Source: DATJHM01 sp963777355 (GTDB taxonomy: Bacteria; Chloroflexota; Ktedonobacteria; Ktedonobacterales; Ktedonobacteraceae). Taken from it: a stretch of 64,000 nt of DNA. This document shows, one piece after another, positions 43,672-54,075 of the stretch. The stretch lies in assembly GCA_963777355.1 (NCBI GenBank), contig CAVZQK010000034.1, positions 1-64,000 of the forward strand. Direction: 5' to 3'. Below the pieces are notes generated by a model. That model worked only from the letters and a program-made list of their open reading frames with translations. It was not told where the DNA came from and did no database searches. The translations under genes and the position numbers were made by a program. Position 1 is the first letter of the stretch, and each line of letters opens with the position of its first letter.

Positions 43672-44748
43672 TTATCGAGGCGGAAAGTACTGCTGCTGGT
43701 TCATAGCCATGCTTGCTTTTCGGCGCGCGTGTTCAACCAGTTGTAAGAATACCTCTAAATTGGGCACAGCAGAACAACTAGTTCTGCTTGCTGCCAGCAA
43801 GCTGCCCTGCCTGGATATAATTAACCACCCTCTCTTGAAATTCACTGGCCCAATCTGGTTCCAGGGCACGAGCACCCCATTTTTACTAATGCCTTGCATA
43901 CTGACGCTCAGGGGCCCAAAATTTGCAGGACTGCCGCTCTCGTAAGTTGCAATGGCTTTAGGGAGTTGACGGCGCGTGACCTCTTGCTGGATAGTTATTC
44001 CTAACTGCTTTGTGTTTTTTAACGCGCTACCGAACTTAAACTGCGTGCCATCACTTCGACGCACCGTGTATTTATACGCCGTATAGAGGGTGATGAGGCC
44101 ACGATACCGGTATCTGACAATTTTTTCCCACACCGCTTCGACATTTTCCCAGCGCATAACATCCATCTTGCTTCTCTGGGCTCGTATGAGTCCTTCGGTG
44201 AAGATATAGACTTTCAAGGAGGAGTTTGTTACAAAATACCATATGGTAAATATGGTTGTTGCAATCAGAATAAGCAGCACCAGGATGCTGGACTGCTCGA
44301 CTATCACCGCAGCAATATAGAGAATGGTTAATACTAACATACCGATAACAAAGCTAACGAGCTTGATGAGACTTGCCTGATAGAGTTGTGTAAACGTGCC
44401 CAGTTGATAGGCGGCGGCTTGTTGAGCGATTTCTGGAGGCATAGGTAGGGCAGATCCAGACATTTGAGGTGGTGGATTGCCTCCTGGTATCTGCTGCTGG
44501 GGTGGCGGATAGCTTCCCGGCAAAGACGGAACTGGGTATCCACCCGGCTGAGATTGCGGTGGATACGGAGCCGGGTATCCGGCTGATGAAGCTTGTTGTG
44601 GATATGGCGGAGCCGGGTATCCACTCGGTGGAGATTGCGGTGGATACGGCGAAACTGGGTATCCACCCGGTGGAGATTGCGGTGGATATGGTGGTGGATA
44701 TCCGCCTGATGAAGATTGTGGTGGATATGGTGGTGGATATTGAGCCAC
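43672..44748 (-). CDS. DUF6585-like membrane protein with Pro/Tyr/Gly-rich N-terminal repeats
   Basis: 358 aa, GTG at 44748 behind AGGGAGA. Residues 2-100 are about six imperfect repeats of PPYPPQSxxGGYP, a low-complexity, probably disordered cytoplasmic tail. Two membrane helices follow (LVSFVIGMLVLTILYIAAVI, ILVLLILIATTIFTIWYFVT; about 135-190). The C-terminal part, ~165 aa, is PH-like (VYIFTEGLIRAQRSKMDVMR, WENVEAVWEKIVRYRYRGLI). The function of such proteins is unknown. The tail could promote clustering or partner binding. Confidence 0.75.
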   Translation of the reverse strand: MAQYPPPYPPQSSSGGYPPPYPPQSPPGGYPVSPYPPQSPPSGYPAPPYPQQASSAGYPAPYPPQSQPGGYPVPSLPGSYPPPQQQIPGGNPPPQMSGSALPMPPEIAQQAAAYQLGTFTQLYQASLIKLVSFVIGMLVLTILYIAAVIVEQSSILVLLILIATTIFTIWYFVTNSSLKVYIFTEGLIRAQRSKMDVMRWENVEAVWEKIVRYRYRGLITLYTAYKYTVRRSDGTQFKFGSALKNTKQLGITIQQEVTRRQLPKAIATYESGSPANFGPLSVSMQGISKNGVLVPWNQIGPVNFKRGWLIISRQGSLLAASRTSCSAVPNLEVFLQLVEHARRKASMAMNQQQYFPPR

Positions 44749-45115
44749 GGTGTTCTCCCTTCACGCTATACTTTTTCGTAGTCATTTATGTAAAATTATA
44801 ATTTAGCTTACCTATGGTAGTACATCGTGGTAGGATTCTCAATAAATAGGTACAAATATACTATGGGACATCTTATGGCTACTGTTGCTTCTTTGATTTG
44901 TGGCTAACGTACCGTCATCTTCCAGGTCATTTCCTCCACTGAGAATTCCAATGTAGTCATGGAATAGAGTAAGCATATGATATACTAACCAGTAACTGTT
45001 CCTCTCCCTGATATTTGTAAGAAAAAAATATGAGAAGGAGCTACCCGCTATCCAGGACTACAGCATCACCTTACGGAACGGACATATACGTCGTGATCCA
45101 CTGCTTGCATATACT

Positions 45116-47712
45116 TTGACGGCTCCGCTTACACCACTCATCGGTCGCAAGCGCGAGGTGATGGCCGTGTGTCAGCTTCTGCAACGTCCAGAGGTACGTT
45201 TCGTAACACTTACTGGTCTGGGTGGCGTTGGCAAAACGCGTTTAGGCTGGGCGGTCGCCGGCGAGTTGCGTGATTACTTTGCTCACGGCGTCTGCTTCGT
45301 TTCCCTGGCCCCAGTCAGTAATCCCAATCTGGTCATTGCGACCATCGCTCAGACGTTAGGACTCTGGGAAGCGGGTGATCGCCCTCTACTCTGAACAATT
45401 GCAGGTGTATTTGCGTGACCAGCACTTGTTGTTATTCCTCGATAATTTCGAGCAGGTGGTAGTGGCAGGTCCACACCTGGCGAACCTGTTAGCATCTTGT
45501 CCTCATCTGCACATGCTTGTGACCAGCCGAGCCGCTTTACGTATTCAGAGCGAGCACGAATTTCATGGTATCGCCGCTGGCCGTGCCTGACCTCCAGCAG
45601 CTTCCCACGAACGAGGATTTAGTGCAGATAGCTACAGTGCGTCTTTTCTTACAGCGGGCACAGGCTATTCAATCCGATTTCCAGTTGACTCCTACAAATG
45701 CCAGCACCATTGCAGCCATCTGTACTCGTCTGGAGGGCTTGCCCCTGGCTGTCGAACTGGCCGCTGCTCGCATTAAGTTGCTTCCTCCCCAGGCGTTGCT
45801 CAATCGGCTCAAGTCGCGGCTTCAGGTGTTGACTGGTGGGAGGCAAGACCTACCAGCGCGCCAGCAGACGTTGCGCAATACATTGCAATGGAGTTACGAT
45901 CTGCTCACTCCCCAGGAACAACGTCTCTTCCGTCTGCTCTCAATCTTTGTCGGCGGCTGTAGTTTGCAGGCAGTAGAAGCCGTCGCGCAAACTGTTGGCT
46001 TCGCAGTTCCAGCTAAAGCTACAACCAATAATCAGGAGTTGGGGGTGCTGGATGGAGTGGTATCGCTGCTCGATAAGAGCCTGTTGCAGCAAACGGAGGT
46101 GGAGGCCGAGGAGCCTCGCCTACAGATGCTTGAGACGATCCGTGAGTACGGCCTGGCATGCCTGCAAGAGCAGGGGGAAATTGAGGGTATGAGGCAGGCG
46201 CACGCCGCCTATTATCTGTGGTTAGCGGAAGAGGCAGCTCTGTATCAATTCAGTACCTCGGCAAGCAGTTGGTTCGAGATACTGGAGCGGGAACAGGAGA
46301 ATCTGAGGGCTACCCTCCAATGGGTGCTAGCCCGCCAGCGCGGGGAGGTGAAAAACGGCGTCGAGATGGCGGTGCGTTTGGGGTGGGCGCTGTGGAGGTT
46401 CTGGAGTGTGCGCGGACGTTTTCAAGAGGGGCGTACCTTCTTGGAGCAAGTCCTGGAGGCCTCGGAGAAGAGGAATGCATCTGTGCAAGCAAAAGCACTC
46501 TCTGCTACGGCTCTCCTCGCTTCGTATCAGGGCGATTATGTACGAGCCGAGCAACTCTGCGGCGAAGCTCTCACTCTGTTCCAGCAATGCGCAGATCAGA
46601 AAGGGATCGTTCATGTCCTCGCTGTACAGATAGGTGTTGCCTTGCATCATCGCCAATCAGCACGTATCCTCGCCCTGGCAGAGGAAGCACGCGCCTTTCT
46701 TAGAAGGGATGTAGACCCCTGGTGGACCGCGTATTTTCTTGTTGTCCAGGCGCGTGCGGCCTCTTTCCAGAAGGAGTATGTGAGGGCCTCTCATCTCTTT
46801 GAGGAGAGTTTATCGCTTCTGAGAACGCTGGATTATCCAGGGGATGTCGCCTGGCCCTTGCTCTATATGGCACATGACCTGATTATCCAGGAAGACTATA
46901 CACGAGCGCGTCCTCTGTTAGAGGAGGGGCTGGCTCTGTGTCGGAAGGCGGATAGCAAGAGTGGTCTGGCCTATGCACTCAGCCTGCTCGGACAGGTGGC
47001 TCTCGAACAAGGTGACGTGATTGGTGCCGACGAGTACTTTACCGAGAGTCTGCGCCTCAACCAGGAGGGGGGGCATCGGCAAAGCGTTTCTCGCTCATTT
47101 TTCTTTCTGGCTAATGTGATAGTATTGCAGGAGGAATATGTCCAGGCCCGTGCCCTTTACGAAGAGGGACTGACCATTGCCCTCAGGTTGGAGCATCACG
47201 GCTTGATTGGCTCATGTCTGGAAGGGTTAGCCATTGTAGCCACCGCACAGGGGAATCCTGCCTGGGCTGCACGTCTGTGGGGAGCAGCACAGACTATGTA
47301 CCGTGGTCGTACCACATCCTTGCCCCAGGCGATGCATATTCGTGATGAGAAGGCTCAAATCGCAGCGCGCACCAGTCTTGGAGAAGATGCATTTGTTACC
47401 GCGTGGGAGGAAGGACGAACACTTTCCCCACAACAGGCCCTGGCCGCTCAGGAACCCATGCCTATAACGAAGCAGAGGATCACAGAAACAGCAGTTACTT
47501 CTGTAAAGATGCGCATCCCTAAGCAATTGACGCGCCGCGAGGCAGACGTGTTGCGCTTGGTTGCAGAGGGCTTGACCGATGCTCAGGTGGCACAAAAGCT
47601 GATTCTCAGCCCCGGCACCGTTAGTTGGTATATGAGGTCTATTTGCGGCAAACTGGGCGTCTCTTCACGGACCGCCGCCACCCGTGTTGCTATCGAGCAA
47701 CACCTTCTCTAA
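45116..47712 (+). pseudogene. STAND-type LuxR regulator (NB-ARC, TPR, LuxR HTH), two frameshifts
   Basis: Large signal-transduction ATPase regulator, about 860 aa when joined. NB-ARC: TPLIGRKREVMAVCQLLQRP, Walker A TLTGLGGVGKTRLGWAV; break near 45380-45390; Walker B LLLFLDNFEQVV; break near 45560-45566; then SPLAVPDLQQLPTNEDL and GLPLAVELAAARIKLLPPQA. About 350 residues of TPR-like helices follow (ARALYEEGLTIALRLEHHGL) and a C-terminal LuxR HTH (LTRREADVLRLVAEGLTDAQ, TVSWYMRSICGKLGVSS). The start is uncertain: GAAGGAG at 45034 has no ATG in range and TTG at 45116 truncates the front. It may have controlled the two genes downstream. Confidence 0.88.
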
Positions 47713-47940
47713 CTCCTGGCTTTTCTTCTCCCTACAACTCCTCTGACACACTTTCCATGCTTCGGTATAGTTATGAGTCGCTCTGCCCCTGTAATTCTAT
47801 AGGGTGGTTCGTAAACCGAACTTGTTGTAGTATGCACGGAAAATCCTCTATTTCTGTAGATGTATTCCTACCTGTTGGAGGGTAGACTATGAGCAAGGGT
47901 TCTGGATGTTGAAGTATCGCACACATGGAGGAGAAAACTC

Positions 47941-49446
47941 ATGAGCGAAAAGCAGAGTGTACAGAGCAAATTTAGCGACCAGCATGCCGTGGTGATCGGC
48001 GCAAGCATGGCAGGATTGCTGGCAAGCCGTGTCCTTGCTGACCATTTCGGACAGGTAACCATTATTGAACGCGATCAGCTTCCACACGAGACACAGCCCC
48101 GTAAGGGCGTACCCCAGGGACGCCATGTTCACATATTGCTGCATCGGGGCGTCTCTATAATGAAGGATCTCTTTCCAGACCTCTTTCCAATCCTTATCCA
48201 GGATGGAAGTATCGCCATTGATTCAGTTGCCGACTTTCATTGGTATAACTTTGGCGCGTGGAAACCTAATTTTACGAGTGATATTACATTCTACAGTCAG
48301 AGTCGCCCTTTGCTGGAAGGACATGTACGTGATCAGGTAGCCGCGAGAAGCAATGTACGCTTTCTTTCTGCCTGTGATGTGGTCAAGCTCTGTGCCAATG
48401 ATAATGCCACACAGATTACTGGCGTTCAGATACGTCTTCGCCAGGATGAGCCGCATGAAGAGATTCTTTCTGCTGATCTCGTTGTGGATGCAAGTGGGCG
48501 GGGCTCACAAACGCCCCGCTGGTTAGCGGCTCTTGGCTACAGCACGGTTGAGGAAACTACGATCAAGGTCGATGTTGGTTATGCGACACGCATCTACCGT
48601 CGCCCTGATCATAGCCACATTAATCGCGATGTTCTGGCTATCTACTCGACCCCTCCAGCAGAGAAACGAGCCGGTGTGCTTGCGCCTATCGAAGATAACC
48701 GCTGGATCGTGACTCTCATCGGTTGGGTGAGAGATTATCCTGCCGATGATGAGGCGGGTTTTCTGGCCTTTGCCCGTAGCCTGCCGCAACCAGATCTTTA
48801 TGAGGCGATTAAAGATGCCGAGCCGTTAACACCTATCGTTATCCATAGGTTTCCTGCCAATCGTCGGCGTCACTACGAGCGACTTCGCCGTTACCCCGAA
48901 GGATTTATCGCCCTCGGCGACGCTGTATGTAGCTTCAACCCGGTCTATGGGCAGGGTATGACGGTAGCAGCGCTGGAAGCAGTGGAACTCGATACTCTTC
49001 TTTGTGAACAACAACGAAAATATCCCGGTGGGGACATCAGGGGCTTCTCTCGTCGTTTCCAGAAGAAGATTACACGTATTGTAGATACGTTCTGGCTGCT
49101 GGCCTCCAGCGAAGATTTCCGTTATCCTGAGACACAAGGGAAAAGGCCGGCTGGTGTCAAGCTCCTGAATCGCTATGCACGCCGCGTCCACGAACTCTCA
49201 ACGTTCGATCCACAGGTGACGTTGCTTCTCTATCAAGTTTTGCAAGCGATCATCTCTCCGCTGGCACTATTCAGCCCGCAGATACTGGCGAAAGTGCTCT
49301 TCAAGCGAGCACCTCGGCAGAGCCATCGAGAAGAAACATCTGCTTCACGAGATGTATCAGAAGATGATAACGCTTCCTCTCGACAGAAGCAGGAAGGAAA
49401 GCCGCAAATGGCACCCTCTGTATCAGAAAAAACCTGCTTGTTGTGA
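47941..49446 (+). CDS. FAD-dependent monooxygenase/oxidoreductase
   Basis: 501 aa, ATG at 47941 behind GGAGGAG. FAD-binding start AVVIGASMAGLLASRVLADH (GxSxxG form) and IIERDQLPHETQPRKGVPQG with the Arg/Gly loop, VVDASGRGSQTPRWLAALGY, then FIALGDAVCSFNPVYGQGMT (the GD(A/S)xxxxxPxxGQG ribose/flavin motif, about 325). Related to aromatic and polyketide hydroxylases. Intact and 77 bp before an acyl-CoA ligase, suggesting a two-gene unit acting on a hydrophobic or aromatic acid. Substrate unknown. Confidence 0.9.
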   Translation: MSEKQSVQSKFSDQHAVVIGASMAGLLASRVLADHFGQVTIIERDQLPHETQPRKGVPQGRHVHILLHRGVSIMKDLFPDLFPILIQDGSIAIDSVADFHWYNFGAWKPNFTSDITFYSQSRPLLEGHVRDQVAARSNVRFLSACDVVKLCANDNATQITGVQIRLRQDEPHEEILSADLVVDASGRGSQTPRWLAALGYSTVEETTIKVDVGYATRIYRRPDHSHINRDVLAIYSTPPAEKRAGVLAPIEDNRWIVTLIGWVRDYPADDEAGFLAFARSLPQPDLYEAIKDAEPLTPIVIHRFPANRRRHYERLRRYPEGFIALGDAVCSFNPVYGQGMTVAALEAVELDTLLCEQQRKYPGGDIRGFSRRFQKKITRIVDTFWLLASSEDFRYPETQGKRPAGVKLLNRYARRVHELSTFDPQVTLLLYQVLQAIISPLALFSPQILAKVLFKRAPRQSHREETSASRDVSEDDNASSRQKQEGKPQMAPSVSEKTCLL

Positions 49447-49523
49447 GCATAAGGATTACTTAGTTTTCCGTATGTAGAGAGCACATACCCTCTCAGAAAA
49501 GTCTATATACTAGGAGGATATAC

Positions 49524-51251
49524 GTGGGAATAGTTAACGAGGGCCTGTCCTACTGGCAGGCCGAAAGCGAAGAGATAGAACTCCTTGAGATCACCATCGC
49601 TGATCTCTTAGATCGTCAAGCCGAGGCATTTTCCGACAGAGAAGCTCTTGTTTACTCGTGCTATCCTGAATTCGGTACTGCCCTCGACGTTCGCTGGACG
49701 TACCAGGACTATCGCGAACGGGCCAACGCCGTAGCTAGAGGATTACTGGCGTTGGGCCTGAATAAAGGCGATCATATCGCCGTCTGGGCTGCCAACCTAC
49801 CGCAGTGGCCGCTGTTGCAATTGGCTGCGGCCAAAGCTGGCCTGGTCCTCGTTACAATCAATCCCATCTTGCGTGCTTCCGAGGTCGAGTACATCCTTAA
49901 GCAAGGGGATATCCGTGTTCTCTTCTTTATGGCCCGTATCCGGGATCATGATTGCCTGGCTACTATTCGCTCGCTCATTACATCTGGCAATCGACAAGGC
50001 GAAGTGACGAGCGCGTCTCTCCCTCAGCTACGCTCTGTGTGCTTATTAGGTTCCCCTCCCATTGGTAGACTGCAACACGAGGACTGGTATCCGCTGCTTT
50101 TTGATGAGATGCTCAGGCGAGGAAAACAGATCAGCGATGTGGCGTTAAGCGCACGACAAATGTCCGTCACGCCTTTCGATCCAGCCATGATCATCTATAC
50201 GTCCGGCACGACAGGCTTTCCGAAAGGGACACTGCTAACACATTATAGCTTGATCAACAACGCGCGTCTCCTGGCAAAGCGGTGGGGGGTCAATCAAAAT
50301 ACCGCTATGGCGCTCCTGGTACCATTCTTTCATGCTATGGGAAGCGTGGCGGGAACACTTGCCACTCTCTGTCTTGGCTGCTCTCTTCATCCCCTCCTGG
50401 CCTTTGATCCTGTGAAAGCGTTACACATCATCAGTCATGAACGCTGCACATTTGTGTCAGGAACTCCCACCATGATTACCTCCATTATGCAGCACTCCGA
50501 TGCCAGTACGTATGATCTTTCTTCGCTGCAACTGGTAGGCACAGGCGGGGCCCCTGTTGCTGTTGCCCTCATGGAGCAGGTGAAAAAGCGTACGGGAGCA
50601 GATGTTTTTATTGGCTTTGGTCAGACCGAGGCCACGTGTGGCATTACCGCAACGCTATCAGGCGATACATTTGAAAGGAAGGCCGCGACGGTGGGAAGAC
50701 CGCTCCCTCATACCGAGGTCAAAATTATCCATGCGGAAACGGGAAATATTCTTCCTGTTGGAGAGCATGGAGAACTCTGCTGTCGTGGCTACCTTGTGAT
50801 GGCTGGTTACTACAAGATGCCAGAGAAGACATCTGAGGTGATTGATGCTGAAGGCTGGTTACATACAGGCGATCTGGCAACGATGGATGAACATGGTTAT
50901 GTGAATATTGTGGGTCGGCTCAAGGACATGGTCATTCGTGGTGGTGAGAATCTTTTTCCACGAGAGATTGAGGAGTTCCTCATTCGTCATCCCAAAGTGG
51001 CTGATGTACAGGTTGTAGGCGTGCCCGATGCCTTCTTTGGTGAAGAGTTGCTGGCGGTTGTCATTCCAAAACAAGGAGAACAACTCAGCGAACGAGAGTT
51101 ACGCATCTACTGCAAGGGCCAGATCAGCCACCAGAAGATTCCGCGCTACTTCCAATTCGTCACAGCCTATCCTTTGACTGGCAGCGGGAAGGTACAGAAG
51201 TTTGTGTTGCGAGAAAATGCCATTAAAGCCTGGGATCTCGAAGTTCTTTAG
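49524..51251 (+). CDS. AMP-binding acyl-CoA/aryl-CoA ligase
   Basis: 575 aa, GTG at 49524 behind AGGAGG. Adenylates a carboxylate and forms its CoA thioester. Motifs in order: YTSGTTGFPKGTLLTHYS (A3 core, about 220), VGTGGAPVAVALMEQV, GFGQTEATCGIT (A5), EGWLHTGDLATMDEHGYV (A7, about 443), VGRLKDMVIRGGENLFPREI (A8) and the catalytic Lys in PLTGSGKVQKFVLRE (A10). All are intact. Likely works with the upstream FAD enzyme. Fatty-acid versus aromatic preference cannot be told. Confidence 0.94.
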   Translation: MGIVNEGLSYWQAESEEIELLEITIADLLDRQAEAFSDREALVYSCYPEFGTALDVRWTYQDYRERANAVARGLLALGLNKGDHIAVWAANLPQWPLLQLAAAKAGLVLVTINPILRASEVEYILKQGDIRVLFFMARIRDHDCLATIRSLITSGNRQGEVTSASLPQLRSVCLLGSPPIGRLQHEDWYPLLFDEMLRRGKQISDVALSARQMSVTPFDPAMIIYTSGTTGFPKGTLLTHYSLINNARLLAKRWGVNQNTAMALLVPFFHAMGSVAGTLATLCLGCSLHPLLAFDPVKALHIISHERCTFVSGTPTMITSIMQHSDASTYDLSSLQLVGTGGAPVAVALMEQVKKRTGADVFIGFGQTEATCGITATLSGDTFERKAATVGRPLPHTEVKIIHAETGNILPVGEHGELCCRGYLVMAGYYKMPEKTSEVIDAEGWLHTGDLATMDEHGYVNIVGRLKDMVIRGGENLFPREIEEFLIRHPKVADVQVVGVPDAFFGEELLAVVIPKQGEQLSERELRIYCKGQISHQKIPRYFQFVTAYPLTGSGKVQKFVLRENAIKAWDLEVL

Positions 51252-51289
51252 TATGATTCGATATGTCATTATACGATTTGGGATTTTAG

Positions 51290-51324
51290 GTGGTCAAAGG
51301 AGTAAATACATCCCCTTTGACCAC
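51290..51324 (+). terminator. Hairpin terminator after the ligase
   Basis: GTGGTCAAAGG (51290-51300) pairs exactly with 51314-51324 across a 13-nt loop, then TTTCCT. 40 bp after the ligase stop and just before the end of a minus-strand remnant. Confidence 0.7.
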
Positions 51325-51351
51325 TTTCCTAAGATTTAATGAGTAAAAGCT

Positions 51352-51768
51352 CTAATAAGAGTGAGCCATCTGCTCAGACACATAGACCTTTTGAATAATT
51401 GAGCGGGCCACCGCGAGCATAGTTGGGAAGAGGGATGGTGATAAATGAGGAATGAGGGCAACCAGAACTTCTGAACAATTGGTGAAGAAGAAGATATTCC
51501 ACCTTTGCACTTCCGCAATCAACTCTGCTTGTAGCTCTTCTGACAGGCGAGGAGCAAGGGCAACTAGGGCTTTCGTACGATACAAGCCATCATACGGCAT
51601 TCTATCTCCAATTGTTCGCGCAATTGCAAAAGTTTCTGGAAGGAGCTCTTCTGGTAAATATGGTGCAAGTCTAATATATGATGGCGTTGCCGTATGAGAT
51701 GTTGGTACTCGATGAGGCTCTAGATGTTTTACTATTCCTTCTATTACCTCAATAAGAGCCTCTCAAGG
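51352..51768 (-). pseudogene. Fragment of a helical-repeat (HEAT-like) protein
   Basis: An open frame of ~138 codons, closed upstream by TGA near 51770 and without a credible start, contains repeats of about 35 aa: LRLAPYLPEELLPETFAIAR, LVALAPRLSEELQAELIAEV, LVALIPHLSPSLFPTMLAVA. Such repeats occur at the C-terminus of large NACHT/STAND proteins. It is probably the leftover end of one, abutting a transposase remnant. Confidence 0.65.
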
Positions 51769-51881
51769 AGGTGTCAGAGGATCAGTAAAGTCAAAATGGG
51801 GAAGCATTGTGAGGCGTGGATGTAGCTCTGTTTCCTGTCGTACTATTGTGACAACTGATATTCCAGTTCCTAGAGAGCTGG

Positions 51882-52106
51882 TCAAGAAATAATGAGAGCC
51901 AGGGCCAACTGTGCTGGCGGAATGGGAGGGTGTCCACGCAGACTTGGGGCATACAGGGCCGCCAGTTCTTCTTGAAAGGCGTCATCAAAGAGGGTGTGTC
52001 GGTGATCGCGGAGGAAAACAAACAATTTCGCACGCTTGATGCGCGTGATGATGGTTTGCTCCGTGGGCGACAATTCAATGGGAGGATGCCAGAATGAAGG
52101 GCGCAT
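51882..52106 (-). mobile_element. Truncated transposase N-terminus (IS1182/DUF772-like)
   Basis: 74 codons from ATG at 52106: an IELSPTEQTIITRIKRAKLF start, DHRHTLFDDAFQEELAALYA, then GHPPIPPAQLALAL, the typical DUF772 N-terminal domain. The frame stops after LALIIS where the family continues with the catalytic core, and no downstream part is found. The adjacent sequence (51770-51880) has no gene or recognisable inverted terminal repeat. An inactive insertion-sequence remnant. Confidence 0.8.
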
Positions 52107-52153
52107 GCACTACTCCTTTGCTCTTGCTCTGTAGTCCTGATGATACCCTTTGC

Positions 52154-53446
52154 TTAGGATTGGAGGAAAAGTCGCATCCTGGCCTGAATCTCATGGTCAT
52201 GCGCGCTAAACCAGATCAGGTGGCTCTCTGCCTCAGAGACAAAAAGTTGCGTCTGGTGAATATGGCTCTGTACATACGTAGCGTGCGATGCATCAACCAG
52301 ACCATCATATTTGCTGGTGATGACGAGAACAGGAGCAGTCACCCGGCTGAGATCTCCACAGTGGTGATGGATATCATGGAGAAATCCTGACCCTGAACGT
52401 GAAGCCTGTAAAAAGGCCAGGGCTGCTTGTTGCCGATCAGGACCCATTGTCGCCATCACCTGATCGATAGACAAGCTGGTGAGACCTCCCATCATACTTT
52501 TGAGTGCAGCCTGTGGCGCAACTCGTCCAAATCCTCGAAAAGCTGCCCAAATTACTCTTTCCAGCAGCGGATGAAAGAGCACATAGGTTCCCAAGCGTAT
52601 CATTCCGCTGGCATACCTCCCATCGGTTGCTGCATTCTGTAAGATGACTTTGCTCACGCGTTCGGGATAACGACCTGCCAGTTGCAAAGCGGTTGGTCCT
52701 GCGGCAGAGATCCCTACGACGATCACCTGATCCAGTTGAAGGAAATCAAGCAAACTTACCAGTGCATCGGCGAAGGCTTCTGCCGTTTTCCCAGTCGATG
52801 AGGGCGTCCTGCCATAACCAGGCCTTGAAGGGACAATCAATTGGTAGCCCTGCTCTCGAAAAAAGGTCTCATGCCCCAGTGGCGAATGGCAGTTCGTATG
52901 TCCACCGTTCAAGACCAGCATCGCGGAACCTTGCCCCACACTTCGATATTCAATCAATCCCAGCTTCGTTCGTGCAAGATGGCTCACCTGCTCTGCTTTT
53001 TTCCTCCCCATCGCCCAGACCCCTTGATAGCGGTAGGTCTGGATCATCCAGAAGGCAAAACCAAGCTCAATGAAGCCAACTCCTCCTCGCAACAAGCTGT
53101 ACCAGACAGGATAGGGATTGGGAAGCTCGCCCAGGAGCTGCAAGCCTTCAACTGGGATCTGAATGACTGAGGCAGTAAAAGCCATGAGAAGCAGCCAGAA
53201 GAGCCAGCGAAATTTTCGCACGACCCCAAAGATGAGCAGAGTGATCAGCACGAGAACGCCGACCAGGAACAGCGTCACAGGAACAGGATAGCGATCAACC
53301 GGAGAGGATGTGAGCGAGAGTGATTGGGTATAAATCAACGGATCAGTGAGATACACCACCAGCAAGCTCGTGGCAGCGAGGACGAAAAAAGCGATCATGC
53401 CCATTTCCAGGCTTACCCTACTGGAAGAATGCAGATGTGTCTTCAT
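52154..53446 (-). CDS. Membrane-anchored alpha/beta hydrolase
   Basis: 430 aa. Residues 1-145 hold about four hydrophobic helices (MIAFFVLAATSLLVVYLTDP, VTLFLVGVLVLITLLIFGVV, FRWLFWLLLMAFTASVIQIP). The hydrolase domain then has MLVLNGGHTNCHSPLGHETF, VPSRPGYGRTPSSTGKTAEA, the nucleophile elbow VIVVGISAAGPTALQLAGRY (Ser about 258), the catalytic Asp in VITSKYDGLVDASHA and the His in SEAESHLIWF. All three triad residues are present. Overlaps the TetR stop by 4 bases, the last gene of a SRPBCC-TetR-hydrolase operon. Confidence 0.9.
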   Translation of the reverse strand: MKTHLHSSSRVSLEMGMIAFFVLAATSLLVVYLTDPLIYTQSLSLTSSPVDRYPVPVTLFLVGVLVLITLLIFGVVRKFRWLFWLLLMAFTASVIQIPVEGLQLLGELPNPYPVWYSLLRGGVGFIELGFAFWMIQTYRYQGVWAMGRKKAEQVSHLARTKLGLIEYRSVGQGSAMLVLNGGHTNCHSPLGHETFFREQGYQLIVPSRPGYGRTPSSTGKTAEAFADALVSLLDFLQLDQVIVVGISAAGPTALQLAGRYPERVSKVILQNAATDGRYASGMIRLGTYVLFHPLLERVIWAAFRGFGRVAPQAALKSMMGGLTSLSIDQVMATMGPDRQQAALAFLQASRSGSGFLHDIHHHCGDLSRVTAPVLVITSKYDGLVDASHATYVQSHIHQTQLFVSEAESHLIWFSAHDHEIQARMRLFLQS

Positions 53447-54075
53447 TCGTGGGTGGTCTCCTTTCCTGGTTGCAAGCCGTCAAACAGCAGCGAGGTCAGA
53501 ACTTCTGGAAGTTCTTCCCAACGCTGGGCAATGACTTCATCGCCGAGCAATTGGAGCGTCAGAAGGCCCAGAAGCAGCCCCGCAATGGCGCGAACGGTGA
53601 GGGGTACATCGATGCTGTGGACTTGTCCTGTTCCACGCTGCTCCTGGAAAGCATGCTCGGCGACAGTGAAGGTGGGCACCAGAACCTGCTGGTAGTACAA
53701 CTCGCGCAATTCCGCATTGACCAGCATCTCCGGCAGGACCGCCTGGAAGACCTCCGCGTTCGGCCACAACAGGGCCATGCGCTGGCGTAAGTACGAGGCG
53801 AAAAAGGAGCGCGGATCTTGCTCGCTCTCCGGCGTGAGGTGCTGTTCACGTTCCGTTGACTCATTGAGGCGATGGAGAATCCCTAACAACACCTCCGTTT
53901 TGCTGGCAAAGTAGGTGTAGATCGTCCCATCGGCGATCCCAGCCACACGGGCGATGTCCTTGATCGTAGCGCGATGAAAGCCTTTCTCGGCAAACACCTG
54001 CGTGGCAGCATCCAGGATCTGCTTGCGCCGGGCCGCTGTCACCAGTTCTTGAATGGGATCAGGCGTCTTGGCCAT
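53443..54075 (-). CDS. TetR family regulator
   Basis: 210 aa from ATG at 54075, chosen because AAGGAG lies 10 bp upstream of it but only 1 bp from the in-frame ATG at 54084. HTH: RKQILDAATQVFAEKGFHRA, TIKDIARVAGIADGTIYTYF (recognition helix about residues 30-50). The C-terminal ligand domain is all-helical (LLGLLTLQLLGDEVIAQRWE). It overlaps SRPBCC upstream (17 bases) and the hydrolase downstream. Autoregulation through the palindrome at 54694 is likely. Confidence 0.93.
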   Translation of the reverse strand: MAKTPDPIQELVTAARRKQILDAATQVFAEKGFHRATIKDIARVAGIADGTIYTYFASKTEVLLGILHRLNESTEREQHLTPESEQDPRSFFASYLRQRMALLWPNAEVFQAVLPEMLVNAELRELYYQQVLVPTFTVAEHAFQEQRGTGQVHSIDVPLTVRAIAGLLLGLLTLQLLGDEVIAQRWEELPEVLTSLLFDGLQPGKETTHE

